DNA of 64,000 nt from Saprospiraceae bacterium (GTDB lineage Bacteria; Bacteroidota; Bacteroidia; Chitinophagales; Saprospiraceae). The stretch covers positions 62,001 through 126,000 of the forward strand of contig JAGFJA010000018.1 of NCBI GenBank assembly GCA_024103005.1. Reading direction: 5' to 3'. The translations under genes and the position numbers were made by a program. Under the pieces are notes generated by a model. It did no database searches and was not told the DNA's origin. It worked only from the letters and a program-made list of their open reading frames with translations. Below, one piece after another: positions 17,847 through 26,600 of the stretch (the stretch's first letter is position 1; each line of letters begins with the position of its first letter).

Positions 17847-19096
17847 AAGCTGCACAATACCTGACCGAACATGCAGGACGTGAAATCCTGGAAGGGCTGA
17901 ACTCTCTCGGTGACTACCAAATTGGTAAAGTACTGGGCGAAGGCAGGTTTGGTGTTGTTTACAAGGCGACTCATGTATCTACAGGACAGGATGTGGCAAT
18001 TAAGTTTTTGAAAATTTGGTCGGTACCGGATCATGCCCGTCCTAACCTCAAGAGAAGATTTGAGCTGGAGTTCGAAACCGGACAGATTGAAAGCAATCAC
18101 TTAATCAAGTCGGTTTTTATGGATCAGTTAGGGGATATTCCTTACTTCATAATGGATTATTGCCCGTGTGGAAATCTCGAGCGGCTACTTCAGACAACTA
18201 TCACGGATAATCGCAAGGTTGAAATAGCAGAAGGAATTCTTCATGGGTTGAATGATCTCCATCGAAACGGAAAAATTCACAGAGATTTAAAGCCTGAAAA
18301 TGTACTTTTTGATAATCTTGAAAGGCCACGGTTAACTGATTTTGGTATCTCAGGTCATATCAATATTCAGCTGACCGTGGTCAATCATGATGACAGACCG
18401 GAACAGATATTCGGAAGTTATGCATATATGGCTCCGGAGCAGTTATCCCCTGTCAAACGAAAAAATACATTGTTGCCGACTATCGATATTTTCTCCTTTG
18501 GTGTATTGTGTTATGAGTTATTTCAAGGAAAGCTGCCTTTTGGTCCATGGGAGCATTTTGATGAAATAGATCCTTATGTACGAAGAGCAGCAAAGGGAGA
18601 GTATGACCCTTTTGAAGTGGCTATGGATCCACTGTGGCAAGAGATTATTCACAGGTGTCTGATGCCCGATCGGGAAGATCGTTTCCAGAATACAGGGGAA
18701 ATACTCAGCCTGTTAAGGCCCGAAAATAGCATTATAACTCAGGAAGTAAGTCCCCATTTTTCACTTCAGATCCTGGACGGTGAAGAATACGGAAGAGTTT
18801 ATACGGTTGATCTCAAAAATATTGCAGGGATGGGCAGGGCATCTGAAGATTCTGAAAATGACATACCGCTTTACGAGACAATAACCAACTATATTTCCAG
18901 AAGACATGCAACGTTCGAAAATGTTCATGGCAAGGTATATCTAAGGGATGGACAGTGGGATGAGGACAAGAAGATATGGAAGTTATCCAAGAACGGAACA
19001 TTCATCAATGGAATTAAAATAGATACTCAGGAAGGACAAGTTCTGAATCAAGAAGACATAATTACCGTAGGAAATACATCGATTAAAATTTTTTGA
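17843..19096 (+). CDS. Hanks-type Ser/Thr protein kinase with C-terminal FHA domain
   Basis: In this 417-residue cytosolic protein, residues 25-285 form a protein kinase domain with Gly-rich loop GEGRFG (33-38), catalytic Lys54 (VAIK), HRDLKPEN (146-153), DFG (166-168) and APE (197-199). All key catalytic residues are intact. Residues of about 300-417 form a canonical FHA domain with GMGR, the SRRHA motif and NGTFING, so it should bind phosphothreonine. The kinase-FHA layout suggests autophosphorylation or docking on phosphorylated partners. It overlaps the zinc-ribbon gene by ATGA and lies 21 bases before the ExbD-like gene. With the PP2C phosphatase encoded downstream it forms a reversible phosphorylation circuit, as known for PpkA/PppA/Fha in type VI secretion, although no T6SS genes are present. 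Confidence 0.92.
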   Translation: MKAAQYLTEHAGREILEGLNSLGDYQIGKVLGEGRFGVVYKATHVSTGQDVAIKFLKIWSVPDHARPNLKRRFELEFETGQIESNHLIKSVFMDQLGDIPYFIMDYCPCGNLERLLQTTITDNRKVEIAEGILHGLNDLHRNGKIHRDLKPENVLFDNLERPRLTDFGISGHINIQLTVVNHDDRPEQIFGSYAYMAPEQLSPVKRKNTLLPTIDIFSFGVLCYELFQGKLPFGPWEHFDEIDPYVRRAAKGEYDPFEVAMDPLWQEIIHRCLMPDREDRFQNTGEILSLLRPENSIITQEVSPHFSLQILDGEEYGRVYTVDLKNIAGMGRASEDSENDIPLYETITNYISRRHATFENVHGKVYLRDGQWDEDKKIWKLSKNGTFINGIKIDTQEGQVLNQEDIITVGNTSIKIF

Positions 19097-19117
19097 CCCT
19101 TAAATATTTTAAATATC

Positions 19118-20110
19118 ATGCGAAGAGCGAAAGAAATACATTTAGTTAATATTTCATTTATCGATATGCTCGCAGGTGCGCTGGGCGCTACCATCATCTT
19201 GTTTATTATCGTACCTAAGGTATCCTTTGCCGATCTGGAAAGATTGAAATCTATTGATTCGCTTTCCATAAATAAATCCAATCTGGATAGTGTTATTGCC
19301 GACCTGCAATCCGTGGTGCCGGCCAATGACTATCAGGACTTAATAAACAGTTCCGCCAGTCTGCAAGCATCTATTGAGACACTGAAAAAAAATGTTGCCG
19401 ACATTCAGAATCAACTTAGTGTAAAAACACAGCAGTATAATAATGTAGCACAAAAGTATGATCGTGCAATGGCGACCATCCGCAATCTTGAAAGTCAATT
19501 AAAAGCAGCGCCGAGTGCAGACCAATATAAGAAAATGGCAGCTGAGCTAGAGGCAGCAAAGAAAAGAATAGCCAACCCGATGGCTTCCCAAAAAACAAAA
19601 ACTCCTGTTACGGCTACCTCACCGCAACCAATTACAGCGGCCAAGCCTGATGCCACACCCGGTAAAGGCGATGCTGTCTTTGGTATAGATCCCCCTTTGA
19701 CAATCATGATCAACTGGGATGACCGGAAAGACAGGGTACACCTTTACATGCGTGAAGCAGGTACTAACAACTGGGTGTTTTATCAGACTAAAAGAAGACG
19801 AGCTGCATTCGGGACATGGGATAACAGCCTTAAAAAGTTAACCTCCAAGCCATTTGAGGCAATAATCCAGAAAGAAGCTTTAGTGCCCGGTAAATATGAG
19901 ATTTATGCACAACCTGATAAAGCAGAAAAAGGGAGTGTAGATGTCTCCGGATTTATTGCTATGAAACTGGTCGACAAGCCGATAAAAAAATACAACATTA
20001 AAACTCAAAATATTAGCGTTTCCAAACCTCCGTATTCACACAACAGCGGAGATACCATGCTGGGCGTACTTACCATCACCTCTGACGACATCATCTGGGA
20101 ACCAAAGTAA
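19118..20110 (+). CDS. ExbD/MotB-like stator protein with coiled coil and novel C-terminal domain
   Basis: The 330-residue protein starts with one membrane helix (about residues 9-34) containing the pattern N-I-S-F-I-D-M-L, which matches the ExbD/TolR/MotB helix. Asp16 sits where the proton-carrying Asp is found, and a Pro ends the helix (IVPK). Residues 40-150 are predicted coiled coil (heptad-rich, many Gln, Lys and Ala). A Thr/Pro/Ala/Lys-rich linker runs from about 155 to 185. Residues of about 190-330 form a compact beta-rich domain (MINWDDRKDRVHLYMRE, GKYEIYAQ) that I do not recognise; it is neither the ExbD periplasmic domain nor the OmpA-like peptidoglycan-binding domain of MotB. It is followed 37 bases later by its probable ExbB/MotA-like partner. 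It is the rod-like part of a proposed ion-driven motor. Confidence 0.72.
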   Translation: MRRAKEIHLVNISFIDMLAGALGATIILFIIVPKVSFADLERLKSIDSLSINKSNLDSVIADLQSVVPANDYQDLINSSASLQASIETLKKNVADIQNQLSVKTQQYNNVAQKYDRAMATIRNLESQLKAAPSADQYKKMAAELEAAKKRIANPMASQKTKTPVTATSPQPITAAKPDATPGKGDAVFGIDPPLTIMINWDDRKDRVHLYMREAGTNNWVFYQTKRRRAAFGTWDNSLKKLTSKPFEAIIQKEALVPGKYEIYAQPDKAEKGSVDVSGFIAMKLVDKPIKKYNIKTQNISVSKPPYSHNSGDTMLGVLTITSDDIIWEPK

Positions 20111-20147
20111 AATAACATCATATCAAAAATTATTAAATAATATAACA

Positions 20148-20885
20148 ATGAACACAAGATTAGCAAACCTCATTCTGACAGTTATCCTGACTATCGCTCT
20201 CGGATTGATACTGACTATTTCCTATTCGTATGCTCCTTCCAGAATCCTAAAGTTACTGGGTGGTGAGGTGCCACACGGACTTATTCAATTGGCCACTTAT
20301 TTCTTTTTTATTTACGGTATGCTCGAAGTTTTACGGTTTAACCGATATGTAGAGAATCAAAATAAAGGTCTCTCATTGGGTTTATTGCCTGAAAAGGAAC
20401 AGTTTGTTATTTCGGCCGATGAAGTAAATGATATCAAGCTGAAAATGGTAGAAATGGAAAAAAATAACCCCTACTTGCTCATTGATATGATTAAAAAAGC
20501 ATGTACCAAATTCAGATCCAATAAAAGTGTGAGCGAGTCTCTTGATATCGTCACTACACAGACGGATATCAATCTCAGGAATACCGATTCCGAACAGAAT
20601 TTAGTTAAATATTTCGCCTGGGCATGTCAATCCATCGGATTGGTTGGTACGGTGCTTGGTATAGGAGCCTCACTCAATGCCGCTAATCAGATTAGTAGCC
20701 AGGAAGGCATTGATTATGTAACCGGTCTTCTGGGTGTATCGTTTGACAGCACATTACTCGCTCTGGTTCTGAGTATTATTTTGATGTACGCTTATAGCCT
20801 TGTTTCTGAAAAGATAGATAAGCTTCACTCAGATAATCAGAACTACGTTATCGAGAATTTGATAAATAGAATTTACAGTAAATAA
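20148..20885 (+). CDS. ExbB/MotA/TolQ-like proton-channel protein
   Basis: The 245-residue protein has four predicted helices: about 6-27, 42-62, 155-176 and 193-220. A cytosolic segment of about 90 residues lies between helices 2 and 3, the MotA/ExbB topology. Helix 3 has the family pattern SIGLVGTVLGIGASL and helix 4 has SFDSTLLALVLSIIL; in ExbB these line the pore around the ExbD helices. It is shorter than MotA and lacks a long torque domain. The gene follows the ExbD-like gene, the reverse of the usual exbB-exbD order, and precedes the PP2C gene by 14 bases. It should form an inner-membrane pentamer around two copies of the upstream protein. Location and topology are well supported; ion and output are inferred. 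Confidence 0.78.
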   Translation: MNTRLANLILTVILTIALGLILTISYSYAPSRILKLLGGEVPHGLIQLATYFFFIYGMLEVLRFNRYVENQNKGLSLGLLPEKEQFVISADEVNDIKLKMVEMEKNNPYLLIDMIKKACTKFRSNKSVSESLDIVTTQTDINLRNTDSEQNLVKYFAWACQSIGLVGTVLGIGASLNAANQISSQEGIDYVTGLLGVSFDSTLLALVLSIILMYAYSLVSEKIDKLHSDNQNYVIENLINRIYSK

Positions 20886-20899
20886 AAAAGACCAAAGTC

Positions 20900-22180
20900 G
20901 TGTTATTCCAGTTTGATGCACTTACGGACATCGGTATCAGCCGGACCATTCAGCAGGATAATATCCTGACGATTCCGCAATTGCTGCACGACAACTCGTC
21001 ACTGACGACTGATCAATATTTCGATGACACGAATGGAGCTTTATTTGTTGTAGCCGATGGGATGGGAGGAGGGCCTCATGGTGAACTGGCATCACTTTAT
21101 GTAGTAGAAGGCATACAGGATTTTGTTTTGAAAAATAAGCAAAAACTAAATTCCGGTATTTATGAACTAATTCAGGATGCCATCCAGCACGCCAATCAAA
21201 GAATCATCATTCATCTGAATGAGCATCCTGAGGATCGAAGTATGGGATCAACCGTGGTAATAGGCATACTCAAAAACGGAACGATTCATCTGGGTTGGGT
21301 GGGCGATAGCCGCTGTTATCTGGTCAACAGAAATGGTATCCGATTGCTCACTCATGATCACTCACTGGTTCAGTCGATGGTGGATGAAGGAATAATTACA
21401 GAGGAGGAAGCCTTTGACCATCCACGGAGAAACATTATCCATCAGAGCCTGGGTATGCCGGAAGTGATTCCTTCATACGAAGAGATATCGGTTCTTCCTG
21501 GACAGAAATTGATCTTTTGCTCTGACGGCTTGAATTCAATGCTGCGAAATGATGAAATTTTTAAGATTGCAGGACAAGACGAGAACATTGAAAATACAGT
21601 GACAAAGCTGGTGGATGCAGCTAATGAAGCCGGCGGAAGCGATAATATTTCATGCATCGGTGTCAGCATCTTTGCCTCAGAAATGAATTATGCGGTAAAT
21701 AGTCCTGAGAGTTTAGGAAGACCCGCACGGCATAAGCCGTTAAAATTCCCGGTTATCTTGATCTTGATCTGTGCAGGCTTGGTTTTGGTGTTTTCTTTGG
21801 TCATCAATTATATTTATACACAGAAAAAGACAGGGCAGGATACTCATTTAAGTACGGGATTAAAGACACCCATTAAGGATGAATCCATTATGCCCATGAC
21901 AGATGAAGATGAGGTGAATCCCGCTCAGTACGGCCAGGCCAATGTTGAAGGTTCCTATATCGTACGACTTAAAGTATTTAATGACAGTATGGCAGCGATA
22001 CAATATCTGAAAACTTTGCAGACTGAAGATGATAAAATAAGGTTTTCTGTAAATCACTCTGCCAATGGATTATATGAAATCACCACTGAAAGTTTTCCCG
22101 ATAGGCATTCGGCAGGTAGATATGCTCAGTCTGTTGGTACTCCGGATGCGGTAGTTATATTTAAACCAAAGAAAAAATGA
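20900..22180 (+). CDS. Membrane-anchored PP2C-type protein phosphatase with SPOR-like tail
   Basis: The GTG start gives 426 residues. Residues 1-255 form a PP2C domain with the metal-binding and core motifs: QQDN (Asp20), VADGMGGG (from residue 52), GST, GDSRCYL, SDGLNSML and GGSDNIS. All expected acidic ligands are present, so it should dephosphorylate Ser/Thr residues. A single membrane helix follows at about 283-305. A C-terminal extracytoplasmic part contains a beta-alpha-beta stretch of about 75 residues (YIVRLKVFNDSMAAIQYL ... DAVVIFKP) resembling a SPOR-like peptidoglycan-associated fold, though without certainty. It overlaps the following kinase gene by ATGA. It is probably the opposing enzyme to the two kinases of this operon, sensing the envelope through its tail. 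Confidence 0.9.
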   Translation: MLFQFDALTDIGISRTIQQDNILTIPQLLHDNSSLTTDQYFDDTNGALFVVADGMGGGPHGELASLYVVEGIQDFVLKNKQKLNSGIYELIQDAIQHANQRIIIHLNEHPEDRSMGSTVVIGILKNGTIHLGWVGDSRCYLVNRNGIRLLTHDHSLVQSMVDEGIITEEEAFDHPRRNIIHQSLGMPEVIPSYEEISVLPGQKLIFCSDGLNSMLRNDEIFKIAGQDENIENTVTKLVDAANEAGGSDNISCIGVSIFASEMNYAVNSPESLGRPARHKPLKFPVILILICAGLVLVFSLVINYIYTQKKTGQDTHLSTGLKTPIKDESIMPMTDEDEVNPAQYGQANVEGSYIVRLKVFNDSMAAIQYLKTLQTEDDKIRFSVNHSANGLYEITTESFPDRHSAGRYAQSVGTPDAVVIFKPKKK

Positions 22181-23913
22181 ATTCCTCTGAAATCTTTCAT
22201 GGCAGGTATGAACTTCTGAAACGCATCGGTAGCGGAGGCTTTTCTGAAGTATGGAAGGCCTTAGATATGAGGTCGGGACTGGAAGTCGCTATTAAAATAT
22301 TCAGAAAACAGGATGAGGAAGGAATTCTGTTGTGCAGGGATGAGTTTTTGAAGACTTATGAGTTCAGACATCCCAATATTCTGGTGCCCTTTCATTTTGA
22401 TGTGGATAATGACAGGCCATATCTTATCATGAAATATGTAACCGGTGGAACTGTTTCAGAAAAAGCCGGAAAGATGAATGATGAAGAAATTGACCGTCTT
22501 GTCTTGCAATTGTCCTCGGCATTAAAGTATCTGCATACTTTGCAGGTTCCGGTGATTCACGGAGATGTGAAGCCTGATAATATTCTGATAGATGGCGAGG
22601 GTAATTTTCTGTTGACTGATTTTGGAATATCTACCCGGCTGGAGCAGAAATTTACGCAGACAATGGTGTCTGACCCTTTCGCTTCCGGTGACAAGGGAGT
22701 TACACCCATGGCATATCGCAGCCCGGAAACATTCAGGTATAAAAACTGGGAATCGCAGATTCCCGGACCGCATTCCGATATCTGGTCTGCCGGAGTGACG
22801 CTCTATCAGGTTATTTATGATGCTTTACCCTTCAATGGAGAAGGAGGTCTAGGCCAATTAATCATGATGAAAAGCGGATATAATCACCTTCAGGATATTC
22901 TGGATTTTTCTCAGGAGGAGTACTCAAGGCATCAGCCAATACTCCTTTCGGCACTTCAGCTGGAGCCTGAAAAAAGATCAAATGTTTTGGGTGAAATTAC
23001 ACCGGACTACAAACCTATTTTTGAGCAGCAACAAGAAGTAAAAACAGAGATAAAAGAAGTACCGGAAAAAATCTCTTTCCAAAAGAGTAAAAAAAAAGAA
23101 TCAAAGGCTTGGATTTATGGTTTGCTGGTTGCATTGGTGCTGTCAAGTATCATGGTAGCGCTGACTTTTATAAAAAAGCGCAACATAGATGAAACCGAGG
23201 CAAGTTTTAATCAACCGACTGTCAACAAAATAGATGAGGACACAATGCTCAAATATACCTCTACAGAAAATAACCCAATGGCTCCTCCCGGGCAGACTGA
23301 GACACCGGACGCCGGACAGCTGGTTTCTAAACCTGAAAAAAAGCTCAGTGAATCACAAATGATTTTTCATCCTTCTATCAAGAGTTCGGTAAATGGAAAT
23401 GAGGAAAATAGAGCGACGAATACTCAGACAACTGTAAAGACTGAAGAATTGAAAAATACTGTATTGCCGGTCTCTGAAGCTGAAAAAAAAGAAGTCAGCT
23501 CTGTTAGCATAACAAATACTCCATCCGAACCCGTAGCGGAAGTCAAGCCGGAAGTTTCATCCACCAAAATGGCAATAGTTAAACCCAATATACCTGTCCC
23601 TCTTGCCTTGAATGAGACTATATCGGATGCCGGAAAGTACCAATCCGGTAGTAAAATTCAGTTTGTCGTCGCTTCTAATGTAGTGTCGTATGGAGATGTC
23701 GTCTTACGGAAGGGACAGGTTGTCTATGCTACAGTCAGGCGAAGCAATAAGAATAAAATTAGTATTCGATTCCCGGAAGTGTATTCAAGCGGTGGGACTA
23801 AGTTGAAAGATTTGAATCTAGACAATTTTGAGATTGATGTTCCAAAGGATAACAAAGGGAAAATTTTTACACCGGTCACATCCGGCTATCAAAAAAATGT
23901 TCAGATTCAATAA
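22177..23913 (+). CDS. Membrane-anchored Ser/Thr kinase with HGD catalytic loop and unknown periplasmic domain
   Basis: The protein is 578 residues. The kinase domain spans about residues 10-270, with Gly-rich loop GSGGFS, Lys40 (VAIK), catalytic loop HGDVKPDN (128-135), DFG (148-150) and a YRSPE motif. The HRD Arg is replaced by Gly (HGD), which usually means activity does not depend on activation-loop phosphorylation; the catalytic Asp is retained. A basic stretch and one membrane helix (311-332) are followed by a low-complexity periplasmic linker of about 140 residues. The final domain (about 485-578; GSKIQFVVAS, GDVVLRKGQVVYATV) is beta-rich and unrecognised. It pairs with the PP2C gene (ATGA overlap) and precedes a barrel gene by 10 bases. 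It likely senses the envelope and phosphorylates module components. Confidence 0.88.
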   Translation: MNSSEIFHGRYELLKRIGSGGFSEVWKALDMRSGLEVAIKIFRKQDEEGILLCRDEFLKTYEFRHPNILVPFHFDVDNDRPYLIMKYVTGGTVSEKAGKMNDEEIDRLVLQLSSALKYLHTLQVPVIHGDVKPDNILIDGEGNFLLTDFGISTRLEQKFTQTMVSDPFASGDKGVTPMAYRSPETFRYKNWESQIPGPHSDIWSAGVTLYQVIYDALPFNGEGGLGQLIMMKSGYNHLQDILDFSQEEYSRHQPILLSALQLEPEKRSNVLGEITPDYKPIFEQQQEVKTEIKEVPEKISFQKSKKKESKAWIYGLLVALVLSSIMVALTFIKKRNIDETEASFNQPTVNKIDEDTMLKYTSTENNPMAPPGQTETPDAGQLVSKPEKKLSESQMIFHPSIKSSVNGNEENRATNTQTTVKTEELKNTVLPVSEAEKKEVSSVSITNTPSEPVAEVKPEVSSTKMAIVKPNIPVPLALNETISDAGKYQSGSKIQFVVASNVVSYGDVVLRKGQVVYATVRRSNKNKISIRFPEVYSSGGTKLKDLNLDNFEIDVPKDNKGKIFTPVTSGYQKNVQIQ

Positions 23914-23923
23914 ATCATATGCT

Positions 23924-24571
23924 ATGAGAAGATTTTATAAAACCATTTTTTTAATAATAGCTTTAGTCTGTTATAGCTCCGTAACCTTCGGGCAAGATAG
24001 TTATCAGGCATCGGTAAATGAAGGATTCAGCCTCAGAGTTTCAGGAATAGTCAGTCCTTGGAAATGTGGTATCATAACAGATAAGTTTGTAACGGGCGCA
24101 GGAGTGGACATTTCTGCTACCTTTGGTATAACTGAAAACTTTGCCATCTTCGGCAGTTTCGAGCATCTTTTTAATACCAAACTGGATAATAAGGAGGTTG
24201 ATTTTTTAATCTATACGGATAAGGTAAAGCATCAGAATCTTTTAGCAGGATTAAGATATAATGGCGGCTCTACTTCTTCCAGACTAAGGTACAACATCGA
24301 TGCCGGATTGGTAAATAGCACTTCGACGGTTCAGATCTTCCATGACCAACACGATGTATATCTTGATATTATCCTCAAGGGGCTGGGGTTTCATGCCGGA
24401 GGCGGAATTGAATATTTCCTTACACCCTTTATGTCTCTGGATGCGAGTGCAGGTATAAGTATAGGTGGCTATCATTCATCGGAATATCTTGGAATATCCC
24501 ATGCTGAATCATTGAAATGGACATCCATACGTATGCTTTTGGGCATACATTATCATTTTGCAGGCAGATAA
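23924..24571 (+). CDS. Small outer-membrane beta-barrel protein
   Basis: The ATG at 23924 is chosen because it begins a clear signal peptide (MRRFYKT, hydrophobic core, VTFGQ). An upstream in-frame ATG at 23828 lies inside the kinase gene. The 215-residue product shows alternating strands typical of opacity/PorT-like barrels (FAIFGSFEHLF, NLLAGLRYNGG, SLDASAGISIGGY) and ends in MLLGIHYHFAGR. It lies 10 bases after the second kinase and 13 before a lipoprotein gene. It mirrors the barrel gene at the front of the operon, so the module carries outer-membrane proteins at both ends. No enzymatic role is evident. Confidence 0.75.
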   Translation: MRRFYKTIFLIIALVCYSSVTFGQDSYQASVNEGFSLRVSGIVSPWKCGIITDKFVTGAGVDISATFGITENFAIFGSFEHLFNTKLDNKEVDFLIYTDKVKHQNLLAGLRYNGGSTSSRLRYNIDAGLVNSTSTVQIFHDQHDVYLDIILKGLGFHAGGGIEYFLTPFMSLDASAGISIGGYHSSEYLGISHAESLKWTSIRMLLGIHYHFAGR

Positions 24572-24584
24572 TTTTATTCACAAA

Positions 24585-25364
24585 ATGAAAATAAAAATGA
24601 AAAATATAGTTAAATATCTCCTTTCGGTCCTGTTAATTGGCTTCTTTTCCGGGTGCAGTAAACCGGATAGTGAAAAATCATTATTAGAACCGGTGTTTAA
24701 AAGATGTCACCTTTCAAAAGTAAGCTTTAATAGCCAACCATGGATAGAAGTAGTGTATAAGGATGATGAAGACTACCTGATAGACAAAGTCCTATATTAT
24801 CAAAATGGAGTGGTCAGGGATGACTGGACAGAAACCTATACCTATGAAGGCGGCAAGGTGGCGACCAGGGCTGATCAATATTCGGCTATTACCTATAGTT
24901 ACAATGAACATGGCGATATATCGAAAATCATAAATTGCTCCGGCAACTCCTGTTGTACAAGTACCTATGAGTATGATTATGATATAAATAATCTGCCGGC
25001 AAAGATATCAACCATTTGTGACAACGGACAGAGCTCCGTAGAGATTTTTGATTATACCAATATTGATAATCGTTCCTACTTTTATGTGTATCAGGATAAA
25101 AATGGAACCAGTGTAAGCTCATATCAGAAATTTGTCCAAAACTATATCAATCCCCTTAGTGAAATCTATCCCAATGGGATAGATTATTATCAGGACAGAA
25201 TTATTGAAGACTTTAAAGAACAAAAGTTTAAGGAATATCTTATTGAAAGTGCTGATTTAAAAGGCAGGTACCCAACCCGTATAACGGAAGATATCAGGAG
25301 TATGCCATCATTTAATCCACTTGAAAATAATAAATATACTTTTGAATATGTAGGATGTGACTGA
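24585..25364 (+). CDS. Lipoprotein with YD-repeat-like strands, unknown function
   Basis: The start is placed at the ATG at 24585; another at 24597 is equally possible, and an upstream frame start at 24558 overlaps the barrel gene. The product of about 260 residues has a signal with lipobox GFFSGC and so should be lipid-anchored. The body contains repeated short strand units (YTYEGGKVATRADQY, YSYNEHGDISKI, YEYDYDINNLPAKI) that resemble YD/RHS-type beta repeats found in many Bacteroidota lipoproteins. It may be the last gene of the kinase/motor operon (13-base gap). A gap of 147 bases without a convincing terminator separates it from the sensor-kinase operon. Confidence 0.75.
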   Translation: MKIKMKNIVKYLLSVLLIGFFSGCSKPDSEKSLLEPVFKRCHLSKVSFNSQPWIEVVYKDDEDYLIDKVLYYQNGVVRDDWTETYTYEGGKVATRADQYSAITYSYNEHGDISKIINCSGNSCCTSTYEYDYDINNLPAKISTICDNGQSSVEIFDYTNIDNRSYFYVYQDKNGTSVSSYQKFVQNYINPLSEIYPNGIDYYQDRIIEDFKEQKFKEYLIESADLKGRYPTRITEDIRSMPSFNPLENNKYTFEYVGCD

Positions 25365-25511
25365 TGGACCACTTTAGCCAATAGTCGTTTTCCATCATAG
25401 AACAAAGAAATATTTTGTAAAGAGATAATCTGGTGATGTGGGTATAGCTTCCGGGTCTGTTAGCAGCATATAAAATTATTTCAACAGCAATAATTTTTAT
25501 AAATTGGAGGC

Positions 25512-26600
25512 ATGAAAAGATTGAGAGACAGGCTCTATTATCGAAATCAGGTGTTTCTGAACATAATAGCTATTCTGATTTACTCGGCTTTGGTGCTGGT
25601 TATTATAAACCCGCAATTTAAATATGCATTGACATATTTGCCCATTTATTTGTGTATTGTACTTTGTTCTATCCCGGCTTATTTGATTACCGATTATGTG
25701 ATTATACCCCGATTATTATACAGGAAAAAATTTTTACAATTACTCGTTGGTGTAATTTTAACTATTTTGTTGAGTGCTGTTTTTACGACCCTGGCAACAT
25801 TCTGGACATACAAATATTTATCCTTAGAAAATACGGAATCCATAGGGACTTTTATGGAGGTCCTTCAATCAGATCCCGGTCAGATATTTTATCCATTTTA
25901 TATTTATGGATGGAATTTTATCCTTTATGTTTTCACCAATGGTGCCATCAGGATATTTTTCAGTCGTAAAAATTTAGAATTTCAAGCTGCAAATATTGAA
26001 AGTAAGAAACTTGAAAGTGAGATGACTTATCTCCGTAATCAGTTGAATCCTGATTTTCTGATAGCAATGCTGGAAATTCTTAAAGGTCAGATTCGGGATG
26101 AAAAAGAGGATGTAAACTCTGCAGTTGATACATTTACTAATTTACTTCAGTATCAACTTTACCAATGCTCAAAGGACATTATAGAGATCGAAAAAGAATT
26201 ACTTTATATAAAAAGTTATATTCAGGTTCAGTCAAAGAGATTGGACGAAGGCTCTGACATCCAACTTATCATTGGTTCGGGTATGACCGGTTTCTCTATA
26301 CCTCCGTTGATGGTCTTGCCCTTAATTGAAAATGCCTTTAAGCATATTTCCCATTACCCTTCTCCGGAGATGAATAAGATTCACATCAATATATACAAGT
26401 CCCGAGCCTCGACACTGAATATTACCGTAAAAAACACCTATGAGGAAAAGGTAGAGAGTATCTTTAAATCCGATACTAAAAGTGGTGTAGGCCTGGTTAA
26501 TCTTCGCAGAAGGCTGGAGTTGCTGTGCCCTAATAAGTTTACCTTTAATTCCTCAATTTCTGATGGAATATATAATACATCGCTTATTTTAATATTATGA
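25512..26600 (+). CDS. LytS-type histidine kinase lacking the phosphoacceptor His
   Basis: The 362-residue protein starts at an ATG preceded by a clear GGAGG ribosome site, unusual in this genome. It has four predicted membrane helices (about 14-32, 41-65, 76-98 and 126-146) and no periplasmic domain. The His_kinase (PF06580-type) region should contain NPHFLFN, but here residues 179-185 read NPDFLIA, so Asp181 replaces the phosphoacceptor His. The ATP-binding part is well kept: N-box IENAFKH (272-278) and G-box GVGLVN (325-330) followed by RRRL. It overlaps the next kinase gene by ATGA. The natural reading is an ATP-binding half that phosphorylates its neighbour in trans, or a pseudokinase regulator. 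Confidence 0.88.
   Translation: MKRLRDRLYYRNQVFLNIIAILIYSALVLVIINPQFKYALTYLPIYLCIVLCSIPAYLITDYVIIPRLLYRKKFLQLLVGVILTILLSAVFTTLATFWTYKYLSLENTESIGTFMEVLQSDPGQIFYPFYIYGWNFILYVFTNGAIRIFFSRKNLEFQAANIESKKLESEMTYLRNQLNPDFLIAMLEILKGQIRDEKEDVNSAVDTFTNLLQYQLYQCSKDIIEIEKELLYIKSYIQVQSKRLDEGSDIQLIIGSGMTGFSIPPLMVLPLIENAFKHISHYPSPEMNKIHINIYKSRASTLNITVKNTYEEKVESIFKSDTKSGVGLVNLRRRLELLCPNKFTFNSSISDGIYNTSLILIL

Noticed and set aside
16050..24571. Reading the kinase/motor operon as a type VI secretion regulatory cluster or as Zorya
   Set aside because: No T6SS structural gene and no ZorC, ZorD or ZorE-like gene is present. The ExbD-like protein lacks the OmpA-like domain of ZorB.
25365..25420. Weak inverted repeat after the lipoprotein as a terminator
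   Set aside because: Only about six base pairs around a long loop and no T-run, so termination before the LytS operon is not supported.
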